Part shown: piece after piece, positions 9,380 to 17,223 of the stretch
Layout of the letters: each line of letters opens with the position of its first letter
How positions within the stretch are numbered: the stretch's first letter is position 1
Source of the DNA: an uncultured bacterium
GTDB lineage: Bacteria; Planctomycetota; UBA1135; GCA-002686595
Direction of reading: 5' to 3'
Assembly (NCBI GenBank): GCA_905480285.1
Contig: CAJQPT010000031.1
Location: 1-49,382, forward strand
Length of the DNA stretch: 49,382 nucleotides
Program-made: the position numbers and the translations under genes
The notes under the pieces: model-generated
Database searches by the model: none
Told to the model about the DNA's origin: nothing
What the model saw: only the letters and a program-made list of their open reading frames with translations

Positions 9380-9447
9380 CGTTCTGTGTTGGATGCCGCT
9401 CCGGTTGACGTGGGTCCGGTCATGGCAGTGTGTATTCGCGTGGGGGG

Positions 9448-9924
9448 TCAGCCGGTTGCGGAAAACAGGCCAGTGGGGTCAGCAGAGCGGTCGGCCAGGG
9501 CCTGAAGGGTCACGCCCTCGAAGAGCGTCCAGATCCCCGTGCGAAGACGGGCGAGGGGGGAGCGGATGGGGCACACGGGTTCGACCTCACAGCCGCCGTC
9601 CGCGCTGGCCGCGCCCAACCCTGCGCAGCTCGTGAGCGTCGGGGGCCCCTCGAGCGCGGAGACGATCTCCCCGAGGGAGATCTGATCCGCTGATCGCGAG
9701 AGCCGGTAGCCGCCTCGGACACCCCGCGTCGACTCGAGGATGCCGCCCTGTTGAAGGTGCTTCAGCGCCTCAGCGAGCATCCGCTTGGGCACCGGGAAGA
9801 TGTCGCCGATGGCGCGCGCGCTGATGACCTCAGCCTCCGCTTCCGCGGGGCGGGCCGCCGCCAGCTCGGCCATGTGGACGAGGGCGATCAGGCCATATTC
9901 GGTTCTCTTTGTGAGGCGCAGCAT
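9448..9924 (-). CDS. iscR: IscR-like Rrf2-family Fe-S regulator
   Basis: A 158-residue Rrf2 regulator. The N-terminal winged helix includes '[15 protein letters not shown]' and the wing '[13 protein letters not shown]'. Three cysteines that would ligate a cluster are C100, C112 and C118; the first gap (11 residues between) is longer than in E. coli IscR (C92-C98-C104). As first gene of the isc operon it very probably binds a [2Fe-2S] cluster and represses the operon. A perfect palindrome 22-36 bases upstream of its start overlaps a possible -10 box. The call rests on family plus context. Confidence 0.93.
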   Translation of the reverse strand: MLRLTKRTEYGLIALVHMAELAAARPAEAEAEVISARAIGDIFPVPKRMLAEALKHLQQGGILESTRGVRGGYRLSRSADQISLGEIVSALEGPPTLTSCAGLGAASADGGCEVEPVCPIRSPLARLRTGIWTLFEGVTLQALADRSADPTGLFSATG

Positions 9925-9945
9925 CAGGGGGGCGATGTTTAATCG

Positions 9946-9978
9946 GCACTAGTTTAGTGCTCTTTTCGGCGGGGGCAA
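9946..9978 (-). promoter_or_regulatory. Probable isc operon promoter with palindromic operator
   Basis: Positions 9946-9960 form a perfect inverted repeat, GCACTA-GTT-TAGTGC. Its core ACTA-N3-TAGT resembles the core of IscR type-1 sites. On the minus strand a -10-like TAAACT (9956-9951) lies inside the palindrome, and TTGCCC (9978-9973) is a weak -35, 16 bases away. A regulator bound there would block RNA polymerase, which fits IscR autoregulation. The palindrome is directly visible; the promoter assignment is inference. Confidence 0.6.
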
Positions 9979-10118
9979 CCGGGCGATGCTGAAAATAGCA
10001 CCAAAAGGGGGCCAGAACGCGACGGGTGGTCCGCGGACCGCTTCAGTTCGAGGCGCGTCGGGACGGACTCGGATGGGGCCTCAAGCCCCTCGCGGGGACG
10101 CTCGATGACTCTCCTGCC

Positions 10119-10415
10119 ATGGAGAATCCGGAGACGAGGTGTATCGAGTGTGGGGGAGCGGTTCATTCGCTGAACGAGGACGAGGCCGGAGCCCCTTGCG
10201 TGGCCTGCGCTGAGCGGCTCCTGGAGACGCTGCCGGGCATCTTCCACAGCCCTTGGGTGACCGCCCGAGAGATGCAGCAACTCAACGCGGTGCCTGATGC
10301 CTCCACCGAGGGAGAGGTGCTGGGAGAGGCTGCGGGCGGCTCTGAGGAGGCCGAGGGCGCGGAGTGGTGGCAGGCAAAGGACGACATCGTCCTCGGCCCC
10401 GATCAACCCGCCTGA
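10119..10415 (+). CDS. Small double-CxxC zinc-ribbon protein
   Basis: A 98-residue protein from ATG 10119. Cys8/Cys11 ('CIECGG') and Cys27/Cys30 ('CVACAERLLE') form an apparent zinc ribbon; the C-terminus is acidic and disordered-looking. The frame is open upstream to 10026, but the extra residues are not protein-like and the motif starts right after 'MENPETR'. It is divergent from iscR, 194 bases away. No function is recognised; an adaptor or nucleic-acid role is conceivable but unsupported. Confidence 0.65.
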   Translation: MENPETRCIECGGAVHSLNEDEAGAPCVACAERLLETLPGIFHSPWVTAREMQQLNAVPDASTEGEVLGEAAGGSEEAEGAEWWQAKDDIVLGPDQPA

Positions 10416-10662
10416 AGCGCTTCTGGAGCCGTGCCAGCGGCAGCCGAGGTCACGAGGCAGCGAGGGTTCAGAGGGGGCTCGCAGGAGACCGCGGTTGGAG
10501 CGGCGCGCGTTGGCGGCACGCTCTAGAGCTGTGCGGGGAGGTCCCCCTGGCGCGTCGGCTAGGACAGGCGTGCGTGGCAGGATGAGCGGTTGACGGGGAC
10601 TCCGCCGTGACCTCCCTTGCTTCGTTGCCACCAGCTCCAGCATCCTGGGGCGTCTTCAAGCC
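10416..10662. other. Gap without a recognised gene
   Basis: Short overlapping frames exist on both strands, but none has a family signature or convincing start. No clear promoter, repeat or hairpin stands out. Confidence 0.5.
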
Positions 10663-11178
10663 ATGTCCGCGACGCTCCTCTGTCAGATCTTCCTGCCCAT
10701 CTTCGGCCTCCTGGGACCGCTGCTGATCCTGGTCGGCCTCCCGGGGACCTGGCTCCTGCTGTTCTTCGCAGGCGTCGCCGAGTGGATCACCGAGCCTCGC
10801 CTCTTCGGGACCCCGGTGCTCGTCGCCGCGGTGGCCCTCGCCGTCGCGGGAGAGATCTGGGAGGCGCTGTCCTCCTCCCTTCGAGCTCGCCGTGCCGGCG
10901 CTGGTCGCAGGGGCTCGATCGGTGCCCTCGCGGGAGGGATTGGCGGCGCGCTGCTGGGCACCATGCTGATCCCCATCCCAGTGGTCGGGACCCTCGTCGG
11001 GGGCGGAGTCGGGGCCTTCGCACTGTCATCTGGGCTGGAGCGGAGCGGCGGCAAGTCTGCCGACAGCGCCTTTCGCATCGGACGAGCCGCCGCCGCAGGC
11101 CACATGATCGGGCTCGCAGGCAAGCTCGTGGCCGGTGTGGTCATTTACGGCCTGCTCGTGACCGCGCTCTTCGTGTGA
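10663..11178 (+). CDS. DUF456-family membrane protein
   Basis: A 171-residue, very hydrophobic protein with about four membrane segments. It has the DUF456 pattern: an N-terminal 'FGLLGPLLILVGLPGTWLLL', then a central glycine-rich stretch ('GALAGGIGGALLG', 'VGTLVGGGVGAF') resembling glycine-zipper packing, and a C-terminal helix. DUF456 proteins are widespread inner-membrane proteins of unknown function. The ATG follows 'CAAGCC' with no strong ribosome site. It lies 28 bases before the DUF3604 gene and may share its transcript. Confidence 0.85.
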   Translation: MSATLLCQIFLPIFGLLGPLLILVGLPGTWLLLFFAGVAEWITEPRLFGTPVLVAAVALAVAGEIWEALSSSLRARRAGAGRRGSIGALAGGIGGALLGTMLIPIPVVGTLVGGGVGAFALSSGLERSGGKSADSAFRIGRAAAAGHMIGLAGKLVAGVVIYGLLVTALFV

Positions 11179-11206
11179 GCGTGACCGGAGGTGCTACCTT
11201 GGCGCG

Positions 11207-13363
11207 ATGCGTCGACCCCTCCTCCTGATTGGACTCCTCGCTCTCTCCGCCGCAGCAGCGATCCAGGGAGACGAGTACCGGACCGATCCGGTCGAAGCCC
11301 TCATCGCGACCACGCTCGCCGACCCGGAGGAGCGAGTTGACCGGCGAGCGGCGGCACTCGGATCGGCGGGAGCGGTCTCCGTGGAGTCCGGAGAGGACGG
11401 CGACGACCTCGTCCTGAAGGTCCCTTCGGTCCCCGCTATCGAGTTCGAGGTGCGCGGACCCGCGGATCACATCGGCGCGGTGAGCGCTGCCCGCGCGGCG
11501 GATGGTCGGTGGCTGGTGGCGTGGGACGAGTACCGCGGCGCCGTGGAGGAGGGAGCCTCCTTCGACGTGCTCGCCTGCTGGGTCGAGGTCGAGCCCGCCC
11601 CCGGGCCTGTGGGGGAGCCCTTTGTTGTCGCCGGAGGCCCCCGCTTTCAGGCTCGCCCGTCGCTCGCGACGGATGGCGAAGGGGCGGTCTGGATCGCCTG
11701 GGAGGAGGGGCCTCGTCACTGGGGCGGCGAGTACCGTTCGGTCGACACGCTCTGGAATAACGTCACCGATGATCTCGGACCGCTCCACACCTGGCGGACG
11801 AGTCACCTGGCCAAGGTCTTGGGCGACGGGAGCGTGGCCGAGGTGGAGGGCGGGGTTCCCATGCCCTCATTCGAGGCGGCCCTCGCCGCGCCGGAGCGCC
11901 GGGAGGGCGCCCGTCGGATCGGCGTGTTCTACGAGCGCCCCGAGATCGGGATGGATCACCGCGGCGGGCTCTGGCTCGCCTACCGCCATGTGCACCAGGT
12001 CCAGCTCTCCAGCAAGGGCAAGACGCGCTCCCACGTCGAATATGGCTTCGCGGTCGACCTCCTGCGGCTGACGGGTCAGGGGTGGTCGGAGCCGGTCCGT
12101 CTTGACCAGCGTCAGCGTGACGGCGATCAACCCGTCCGCTTCACGAGGGACGGTCAGCAGACGCTGGTGGAATACACGATCGGGCGCAGCGATCGTCGTC
12201 GCGATCCGCAGGCCAAGGGGACCGTGCGCGCGGTCCTACCGGTCCCCGACGACGCTGCGGTCCCCCTGGGTGAGGTCCCGGTCTCGATCGCCCCGCCGAC
12301 CCCGGCGGTCGCGCTCGCACCGCGCGACGTGGTTCGCGCCCGCCCGACGACCGTCGTGGGGGACCAGGGCTACGCGCTCTTCGCCGGGGACCTCCACCGA
12401 CACACGGACCTGTCGCTCTGCTTCCCTTTCTATGACGGATCCCTGGACGACGCGTATCGCTACGCGCGCGGGCCCGGAGCCCTGGACTTCGTGGCGATCA
12501 CGGACCACGCGAGGGACCTGGACCAGGGGAACGTGAACGGGCTGCCCTGGAAGCTGAGCGTCGCCGAGGCGGACCGACATCACCTCCCGGGCCGCTTTGT
12601 GGCCTTTCACGCCTATGAACGGAGCCAGGGTGACACGGACCACAACGTGATCTCCCTCCGGCCTGACGTCTTGCGGCCTCACCGCCCGCCGCTGCGGGAG
12701 TTCTGGGCGGAGTTTGACCCGGCTGAGGTCATGACCATCCCCCACGCCACCGCGGCGGTGGCGGGGCGCCGCTTCTGCGGCAACGTCTGGACGAAGCGGG
12801 ATGACCAGCGCCGGCCGCTCGCCGAGGTCTACCAGGCTTTCCGTGACGTGGACTCCATGAAGGAGCTTCAGGTGCGAGCCCTCTCCGGCGGCCAGCGGTT
12901 CGGCTTCATCGCGAGCTCGGATCACCTCTCCACCTCTGGCGCCTACGCCTTCGTCTGGGTCCCCACGGAGGGGACCGCAGAGTCGTCGCTGGACCGGGAG
13001 CCGATCTTCGAGGCGTTCCGCGCGCGCCGCACCTATGGCGCCACCGCTCGTATCGAGCTGGAGGTTCGCTCAGGGGATCAGTGGATGGGGGAGGATCTCG
13101 CGGGGAGCGGCCCGTTTCCGATTCGGGTCCGGGCGCGCGGCTCGGCGAGCATCGCCCGGGTCGAGTTCTGGGATACGGGCTCCCTGGCTCACGTGATCGA
13201 GGCGGGGGGCGAGGCCTCCCTCGACCAGACCTGGTCCTGGAGGGGAGCTGCACCGGACGAGCACGGGTGGCTCATCGTCCGGCTCATCCAAGTGGACGGG
13301 CAGACGGCCTGGGCCTCCCCCTTCTTCTGTCGCTGGGAGAGGGCGGGCGACGCCCAGGACTGA
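11207..13363 (+). CDS. Exported DUF3604 (PHP-like metallohydrolase) protein
   Basis: A 718-residue protein. A signal peptide 'MRRPLLLIGLLALSAAAAIQ' is followed by a beta-rich region (about 30-390) and then a DUF3604 domain. Metal-binding PHP-like motifs are 'GDLHRHTD' (about 395-402), 'AITDHA' (about 430), 'TIPHATA' (about 511) and 'SSDHLS' (about 569). DUF3604 proteins have the PHP fold, suggesting a phosphoesterase or amidohydrolase; their substrates are unknown. They are abundant in planctomycetes and marine heterotrophs. It is probably periplasmic or secreted. It ends 29 bases from the convergent thioesterase gene. Confidence 0.87.
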   Translation: MRRPLLLIGLLALSAAAAIQGDEYRTDPVEALIATTLADPEERVDRRAAALGSAGAVSVESGEDGDDLVLKVPSVPAIEFEVRGPADHIGAVSAARAADGRWLVAWDEYRGAVEEGASFDVLACWVEVEPAPGPVGEPFVVAGGPRFQARPSLATDGEGAVWIAWEEGPRHWGGEYRSVDTLWNNVTDDLGPLHTWRTSHLAKVLGDGSVAEVEGGVPMPSFEAALAAPERREGARRIGVFYERPEIGMDHRGGLWLAYRHVHQVQLSSKGKTRSHVEYGFAVDLLRLTGQGWSEPVRLDQRQRDGDQPVRFTRDGQQTLVEYTIGRSDRRRDPQAKGTVRAVLPVPDDAAVPLGEVPVSIAPPTPAVALAPRDVVRARPTTVVGDQGYALFAGDLHRHTDLSLCFPFYDGSLDDAYRYARGPGALDFVAITDHARDLDQGNVNGLPWKLSVAEADRHHLPGRFVAFHAYERSQGDTDHNVISLRPDVLRPHRPPLREFWAEFDPAEVMTIPHATAAVAGRRFCGNVWTKRDDQRRPLAEVYQAFRDVDSMKELQVRALSGGQRFGFIASSDHLSTSGAYAFVWVPTEGTAESSLDREPIFEAFRARRTYGATARIELEVRSGDQWMGEDLAGSGPFPIRVRARGSASIARVEFWDTGSLAHVIEAGGEASLDQTWSWRGAAPDEHGWLIVRLIQVDGQTAWASPFFCRWERAGDAQD

Positions 13364-13392
13364 GCGTGGGGGGCGAGGCCTGCCGGGCGGGC

Positions 13393-13896
13393 TCAGCCCA
13401 GGCGCGCCGCGAAGGCCTCATGGAGCGCCTCGGGCATGACGCGCGGCCTCTTGGTGGAGAGATCGACGCACGCGAGCTCGACGGTGGAGGACAGGAGGTG
13501 AGCGCGGGAGCCGTCCCGTTCGTTCCGGTGGATCTCGTAGCTGAAGGTGACCGAGGCAGAGCGCAGGGCAGAGACCCAGCAGCGGACCTGGAGGCGGTCC
13601 TCGTAGAACGCGGGGGCGCGGTACTTCAGCGCGATATTCCTCACGGGGAGGCCGATGCCGGCTCGCTCGACCTCTCCGTACGGCGTGCCGTGAGCCCGCA
13701 TGAGCCCGGTCCGCGCCTCCTCGAGATAGACGAGGTAGCTGCTGTGGTGCGCGACGCCCATCTGGTCGGTCTCGCTGTACCGGACCTCGACCTCGAGGAC
13801 GAAGGCGGGCTCAACGCCCCCCGCCTGCTCGTGGAGATGCGAGGCAGGATCGGAGGGAACCGGATCCGGTGAGGCGCCGAGGGGAGACGGGGGCAT
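13393..13896 (-). CDS. Hotdog-fold acyl-CoA thioesterase (YbgC/FadM type)
   Basis: About 167 residues from ATG 13896. The 4HBT signature is clear: 'VRYSETDQMGVAHHSSYLVYLEEAR', shown here as 'YSETDQMG' with the catalytic-type Asp followed by 'HHSSYLVY'. Later strands 'ALKYRAPAFYEDRL' and 'SYEIHR' fit. Such enzymes hydrolyse acyl-CoA thioesters. An upstream ATG at 13965 would add 23 residues with no family match. The first 35 residues are Pro/Ser-rich and may be partly untranslated. Substrate unknown. Confidence 0.87.
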   Translation of the reverse strand: MPPSPLGASPDPVPSDPASHLHEQAGGVEPAFVLEVEVRYSETDQMGVAHHSSYLVYLEEARTGLMRAHGTPYGEVERAGIGLPVRNIALKYRAPAFYEDRLQVRCWVSALRSASVTFSYEIHRNERDGSRAHLLSSTVELACVDLSTKRPRVMPEALHEAFAARLG

Positions 13897-14012
13897 GGGT
13901 CCAGCGTGACCCACAATCCGCCGAGCCACAACGTCCGAACGGCAGCGTAGCGCTGTTACGCCCAAAAAAAGACGAACCGGCCCGTCGCCTCCGGTTAGAA
14001 CTCGCCGAGCCC

Positions 14013-14858
14013 ATGCCGAGCTCGGATCCCAGCAATCGAACCTCCGTGAACCCCAACGTCGCGGCCCTCCTGACCTGGCTGGTGCCGGGTGCGGGGCACT
14101 TCCTGCTGGGGCATATACGCTTCGCTGTGGCGGCGTTTGTGGTCGTTCAGGGGCTCTACGTTGCGGGCCTCGCTCTGACAGGAGGCGCCTTCCTGGACCT
14201 CCTCGCGCCGGAGATCCGGGGGCCCTTCGCCGGGGCCCTCACCCCTGAGGCCGGGAACGTCGGGGCCTTCTTCCTCCACGTGCGGCAGATTGACTTCAGC
14301 GACCTCGCCCCCGCTCCCTTTGGCCCAAGCCTCTATCTGGGGCTCGCGCTCACCTCGACCTCGGGGATCCTGAACCTGATCCTCGCGTCCAGGGCGCACT
14401 TCGATGCCCGCGCTCAGGCGGGTTCGGTGATCGAGGGGGCGGCGATTCACCCTGCGACGGCGGTCCTCTTCGGGTGGCTGATCCCTGGCGCAGGCCACGT
14501 GTCTCAGGGGCGCATCGCGCGCGGACTGTTCAGCTTCCTCCTCATCACCGGGATGTTCGTGCTCGGGTGCCTGCTGGCAGAGGGGACCAACCTGGACCGG
14601 ACCCGACACTTCTACTACTGGGCAGGCCAGACGCTGCTGGGCCCGACGGCCTTTGTGGCTGAGTTCTTCTCCGGGCACCCGGTCATGGAGATGCGGCCGC
14701 GGTACTCCGATGCTGGAGTCATGCTCGCCTCGGTCGCGGGTGTGCTCAACGTCCTGCTCCTGCTTGACGTCTACGGCTTCAGCGATTCAAAGCTCTTCGG
14801 ACGCCCCCTCGCTACCGAGGTGAAGACCTCGCGGGGGGGGAAGCCGAAGGCCTCCTGA
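14013..14858 (+). CDS. Polytopic membrane protein with two 'WLxPGAGH' repeats (DUF6677-like)
   Basis: A 281-residue membrane protein with about six hydrophobic segments. Two halves each start with a TM2-like motif: 'TWLVPGAGHFLLGHIR' near residue 20 and 'GWLIPGAGHVSQGRIAR' near residue 155, suggesting internal duplication. The family resembles planctomycete DUF6677, of unknown function. ATG 14013 is chosen because the open frame upstream overlaps the divergent thioesterase start region. The next gene starts three bases after its stop, so the two are co-translated neighbours. Confidence 0.75.
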   Translation: MPSSDPSNRTSVNPNVAALLTWLVPGAGHFLLGHIRFAVAAFVVVQGLYVAGLALTGGAFLDLLAPEIRGPFAGALTPEAGNVGAFFLHVRQIDFSDLAPAPFGPSLYLGLALTSTSGILNLILASRAHFDARAQAGSVIEGAAIHPATAVLFGWLIPGAGHVSQGRIARGLFSFLLITGMFVLGCLLAEGTNLDRTRHFYYWAGQTLLGPTAFVAEFFSGHPVMEMRPRYSDAGVMLASVAGVLNVLLLLDVYGFSDSKLFGRPLATEVKTSRGGKPKAS

Positions 14859-14861
14859 ACC

Positions 14862-15062
14862 ATGGATGACCTCGGAATTCACCTCGCGCTCTTCATGCTC
14901 TCGGCGGGCGTGATCGTCTCTGTGACCTGCATGTACACGGAGGCAGACGACGGGAAGGCCCTCCGCCTCTTCCCCCGTCGCTACGCGACCTTTGTGCTGG
15001 CCTCAGCGGCGATCGTGGTTGTGATGATCGTCATCCAGCAGACCCTGGCGTCGGTCCACTGA
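14862..15062 (+). CDS. Small two-segment membrane protein, unknown function
   Basis: A 66-residue protein with two hydrophobic helices (about 5-24 and 42-62) joined by a charged loop ('YTEADDGKALRLFPRR'). It begins three bases after the preceding membrane-protein gene and is likely co-expressed and perhaps a partner. No family is recognised from sequence alone. High GC at third positions and tight spacing support it as real. Confidence 0.7.
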   Translation: MDDLGIHLALFMLSAGVIVSVTCMYTEADDGKALRLFPRRYATFVLASAAIVVVMIVIQQTLASVH

Positions 15063-15064
15063 GA

Positions 15065-15081
15065 CGGCGCGGGCAGCGCCG
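15065..15081. other. GC-rich hairpin after small membrane-protein gene
   Basis: Perfect 6-base arms CGGCGC/GCGCCG with a 5-base loop lie just after the stop at 15062. It lacks a T-run, so it could slow transcription but is not a canonical intrinsic terminator. The rest of 15082-15189 shows nothing recognisable. Confidence 0.35.
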
Positions 15082-15189
15082 CTCAACCCGCGCGAACCCT
15101 CAGCGGGGGCAAGCCCTCAGCAGGCTCGATCTCTCCGCTCGTGCAGCCCCAAGACGGGCGGCGCTGTCCTTCGTGAGGAGGAGGGCTGG

Positions 15190-16248
15190 TCAACCGGAGG
15201 TGAGCCCGTGGAGTCCGCCGGCGCCACGCCGCACGATCCCGTCCAATTCCAATCCCGTGAGCGCCGCGAGGGTGACGTGGAGATCCAGGCCTGCTCTCTC
15301 GGCGACCTCGGCGGGGGTCAGGGTCTCCCCCTGAAGAGCCCGAAGGATCGCTAGCTGGAGCGGATCCTCTGCTCGAGGACCCTGGAGCCGCGTGGCCTGA
15401 AGTTCGGTATCCCGAGGTCGTGCATCTTCGGATCGGAAGTCGTCATCCCCGCGTGGCAGCCTCGGGGCTCTGGGCCCTTCGGTGAGGGCGTTGGCCCCCT
15501 CCGTCTGCGGCGCTCCTTCCGGTCTCGGGCGATCGTGGGGGAGCTTGAGTCCTCGGTGAGTGAGGACGCCGAAGGGGTCGAGGTCCCCGTAGACGTCCTC
15601 GAGCAGCATGCCCGGAGAGTCGACGGGGGTGGCCCCCTCGCGGATCAGGCGAGTGATCCCTCGGGACATGGGGTGGTCGACTCGTCCCGGTATGGCGAGC
15701 ACGTGCTGGCCCTGATCCGCGGCCCACCGTGCGGTGATCAGGGACCCTGACCTGTGGGCCGCTTCGACCACGAGCACCGCGTCGGCGAGGGCGGCCAGGA
15801 TCCGGTTCCGGAGCGGGAAGTGGTGCCGGCGGGGCGGGGTGCCCGGTGGGTGCTCTGATACGAGGAGCCCATCTCGGGCGACCCGTTCAGCGGTGGGGCC
15901 AGCGGGCCAGGGGCGATCCACTCCACAGCCGAGCACCGCCAGCGTGGCGCCACCCGATTCCAGGGCGGCGAGGTGGGCGGCTTCATCCACTCCTCGAGCG
16001 AGGCCGCTGACCACGCAGACGCCGGCTCGCGCCAGCTCACGGCCAAAGCGCGTCGCCTGGGCGAGGCCGTAGGGGGTCGGTGCGCGGCTGCCGACGATGG
16101 CGATGCGTGGGGCGGAAGAGATGAGCGACTTACGGCCGCGCAGCCAGAGCGCTTCGGGCGGAGCTGCGACGGCCTGCATCCGCTCCGGCCAGAGGGCGGC
16201 GCCCTCCCTCAAGCACATGATCCCCGAGTCCTGTTCCTCATCATTCAC
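15190..16248 (-). CDS. dprA: DprA/Smf DNA-processing protein
   Basis: A 352-residue DprA. The Rossmann-like core has 'IVGSRAPTPYG' (51-61), 'VVSGLARGVDEAAH' (79-92), 'FPLRNRILA' (144-152) and 'RSGSLITARWAADQG' (166-180). A Pro/Arg/Glu-rich linker leads to a C-terminal winged helix ('LTPAEVAERAGLDL'). DprA loads RecA on incoming single-stranded DNA during transformation; in many bacteria it has other or unknown roles. The N-terminal SAM-like domain is reduced or absent. The start is GTG 16248, with ATG at residue 11 as an alternative. It is the last gene of a five-gene operon. Confidence 0.93.
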   Translation of the reverse strand: MNDEEQDSGIMCLREGAALWPERMQAVAAPPEALWLRGRKSLISSAPRIAIVGSRAPTPYGLAQATRFGRELARAGVCVVSGLARGVDEAAHLAALESGGATLAVLGCGVDRPWPAGPTAERVARDGLLVSEHPPGTPPRRHHFPLRNRILAALADAVLVVEAAHRSGSLITARWAADQGQHVLAIPGRVDHPMSRGITRLIREGATPVDSPGMLLEDVYGDLDPFGVLTHRGLKLPHDRPRPEGAPQTEGANALTEGPRAPRLPRGDDDFRSEDARPRDTELQATRLQGPRAEDPLQLAILRALQGETLTPAEVAERAGLDLHVTLAALTGLELDGIVRRGAGGLHGLTSG

Positions 16249-16284
16249 ATGATGGGGACGGCGAGCGCCTCGAGGGGTGGCAGG

Positions 16285-17220
16285 TCAGCCTCGATCGCTG
16301 CGCTTCTTTCGTCGCTCGTAGGTGCGGTCCTCGCCCCAGAACCGCGCCCACTGCACGGCGAAGTCGCCGGAGAGCTTCGGGGGCTGCCCGGGAACCTCGA
16401 AGCTCCGCCGGTTGGCCTCCCACCACTGGAGCCACCGATCCGGGTTCTTCCCGGCGTCCGTACCGGTGAGGTAGATCAGGGCCGGGCGGATGTTCGCGAG
16501 GCGGCCTCGGAGGCGCTTGGCGTCGGTCTTCTTCATCTCGCCAAAAATCGCCTTGGCGGCGGCGGTGGAGCGGGCGTTGGCGACCGCGAAGACCCTGGCC
16601 CGGCGGATCATGGAGTTCTCCTCCTCAAAGGCGCCCTTGATCAGGAGCGGGATGACCTCGGAAGACCGGTGTCGACCCATGGCGCGGATCACCTCCTCCT
16701 GCAGGCCGGGGTTCTTTGCGAGCGCCTTCCTGCGTCGCGTCGCAAAGCGGCGCAGCGCGTCGAGGGCCTGCTCCTCGGTCATCTGGCCAAGGAGCTCGGC
16801 GGCGATCATCGCGAGGTCGTTGGACTTGCCTTCAAGCACCTTCCCGAACACCTTGATGACCTCGGGGTAGGGCGTCTTCGCAGCGTCGACGAGGGCGGCT
16901 TGCCGCTCGTTGGCTTCCTCGGACCGGAGCCCGTCGGTGAGCTTCTTCACTGCCGCCTTCTCCCTGGCGGCCCGTTGCTTGGCTGTCTCCTTCTCGTCCG
17001 CTGCTGGCTCCTGGGTCGAGAGGAGTGGCGATCCCCCTGCGCCCGCCTGCGATCCCCCTGCGCCCGCCTGTGGTATCAGGGCGTTCAGCGGCGCAGCTTC
17101 GAGGTGCACGGCGTTGAGATCGACCGCCTCGGGGGATGCCGCCTTGGAGGGCGCCGCCGCGGACCGCGGACTCAAGGTCACGCCAGCGGAGAGGACCGTG
17201 ATGAGGAGAGCGAGGCGCAT
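16285..17220 (-). CDS. Exported HEAT-like repeat protein
   Basis: A 311-residue protein with an N-terminal signal-like segment (about 1-23) and a low-complexity linker. Residues about 85-240 form helical HEAT-like repeats ('LRSEEANERQAALVDAAK', 'LAMIAAELLGQMTEEQAL', 'PGLQEEVIRAMGRHRSSEV'). The C-terminus contains 'RWLQWWEANRRSFEV', a Trp-rich segment frequently seen at the end of planctomycete HEAT proteins. The linker contains a perfect 21-base tandem duplication at 17029-17070. Function is probably protein binding in the periplasm; the partner is unknown. It starts three bases after the upstream gene's stop. Confidence 0.75.
   Translation of the reverse strand: MRLALLITVLSAGVTLSPRSAAAPSKAASPEAVDLNAVHLEAAPLNALIPQAGAGGSQAGAGGSPLLSTQEPAADEKETAKQRAAREKAAVKKLTDGLRSEEANERQAALVDAAKTPYPEVIKVFGKVLEGKSNDLAMIAAELLGQMTEEQALDALRRFATRRRKALAKNPGLQEEVIRAMGRHRSSEVIPLLIKGAFEEENSMIRRARVFAVANARSTAAAKAIFGEMKKTDAKRLRGRLANIRPALIYLTGTDAGKNPDRWLQWWEANRRSFEVPGQPPKLSGDFAVQWARFWGEDRTYERRKKRSDRG
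17029..17070 (-). repeat. Perfect 21-base tandem duplication inside HEAT-protein gene
   Basis: Two adjacent identical 21-base copies (17029-17049 and 17050-17070) encode the linker segment 'QAGAGGSQAGAGGS'. The unit keeps the reading frame, so copy-number change would add or remove 7 residues. It is probably a slippage product in a flexible linker. Confidence 0.9.
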
Positions 17221-17223
17221 GGG

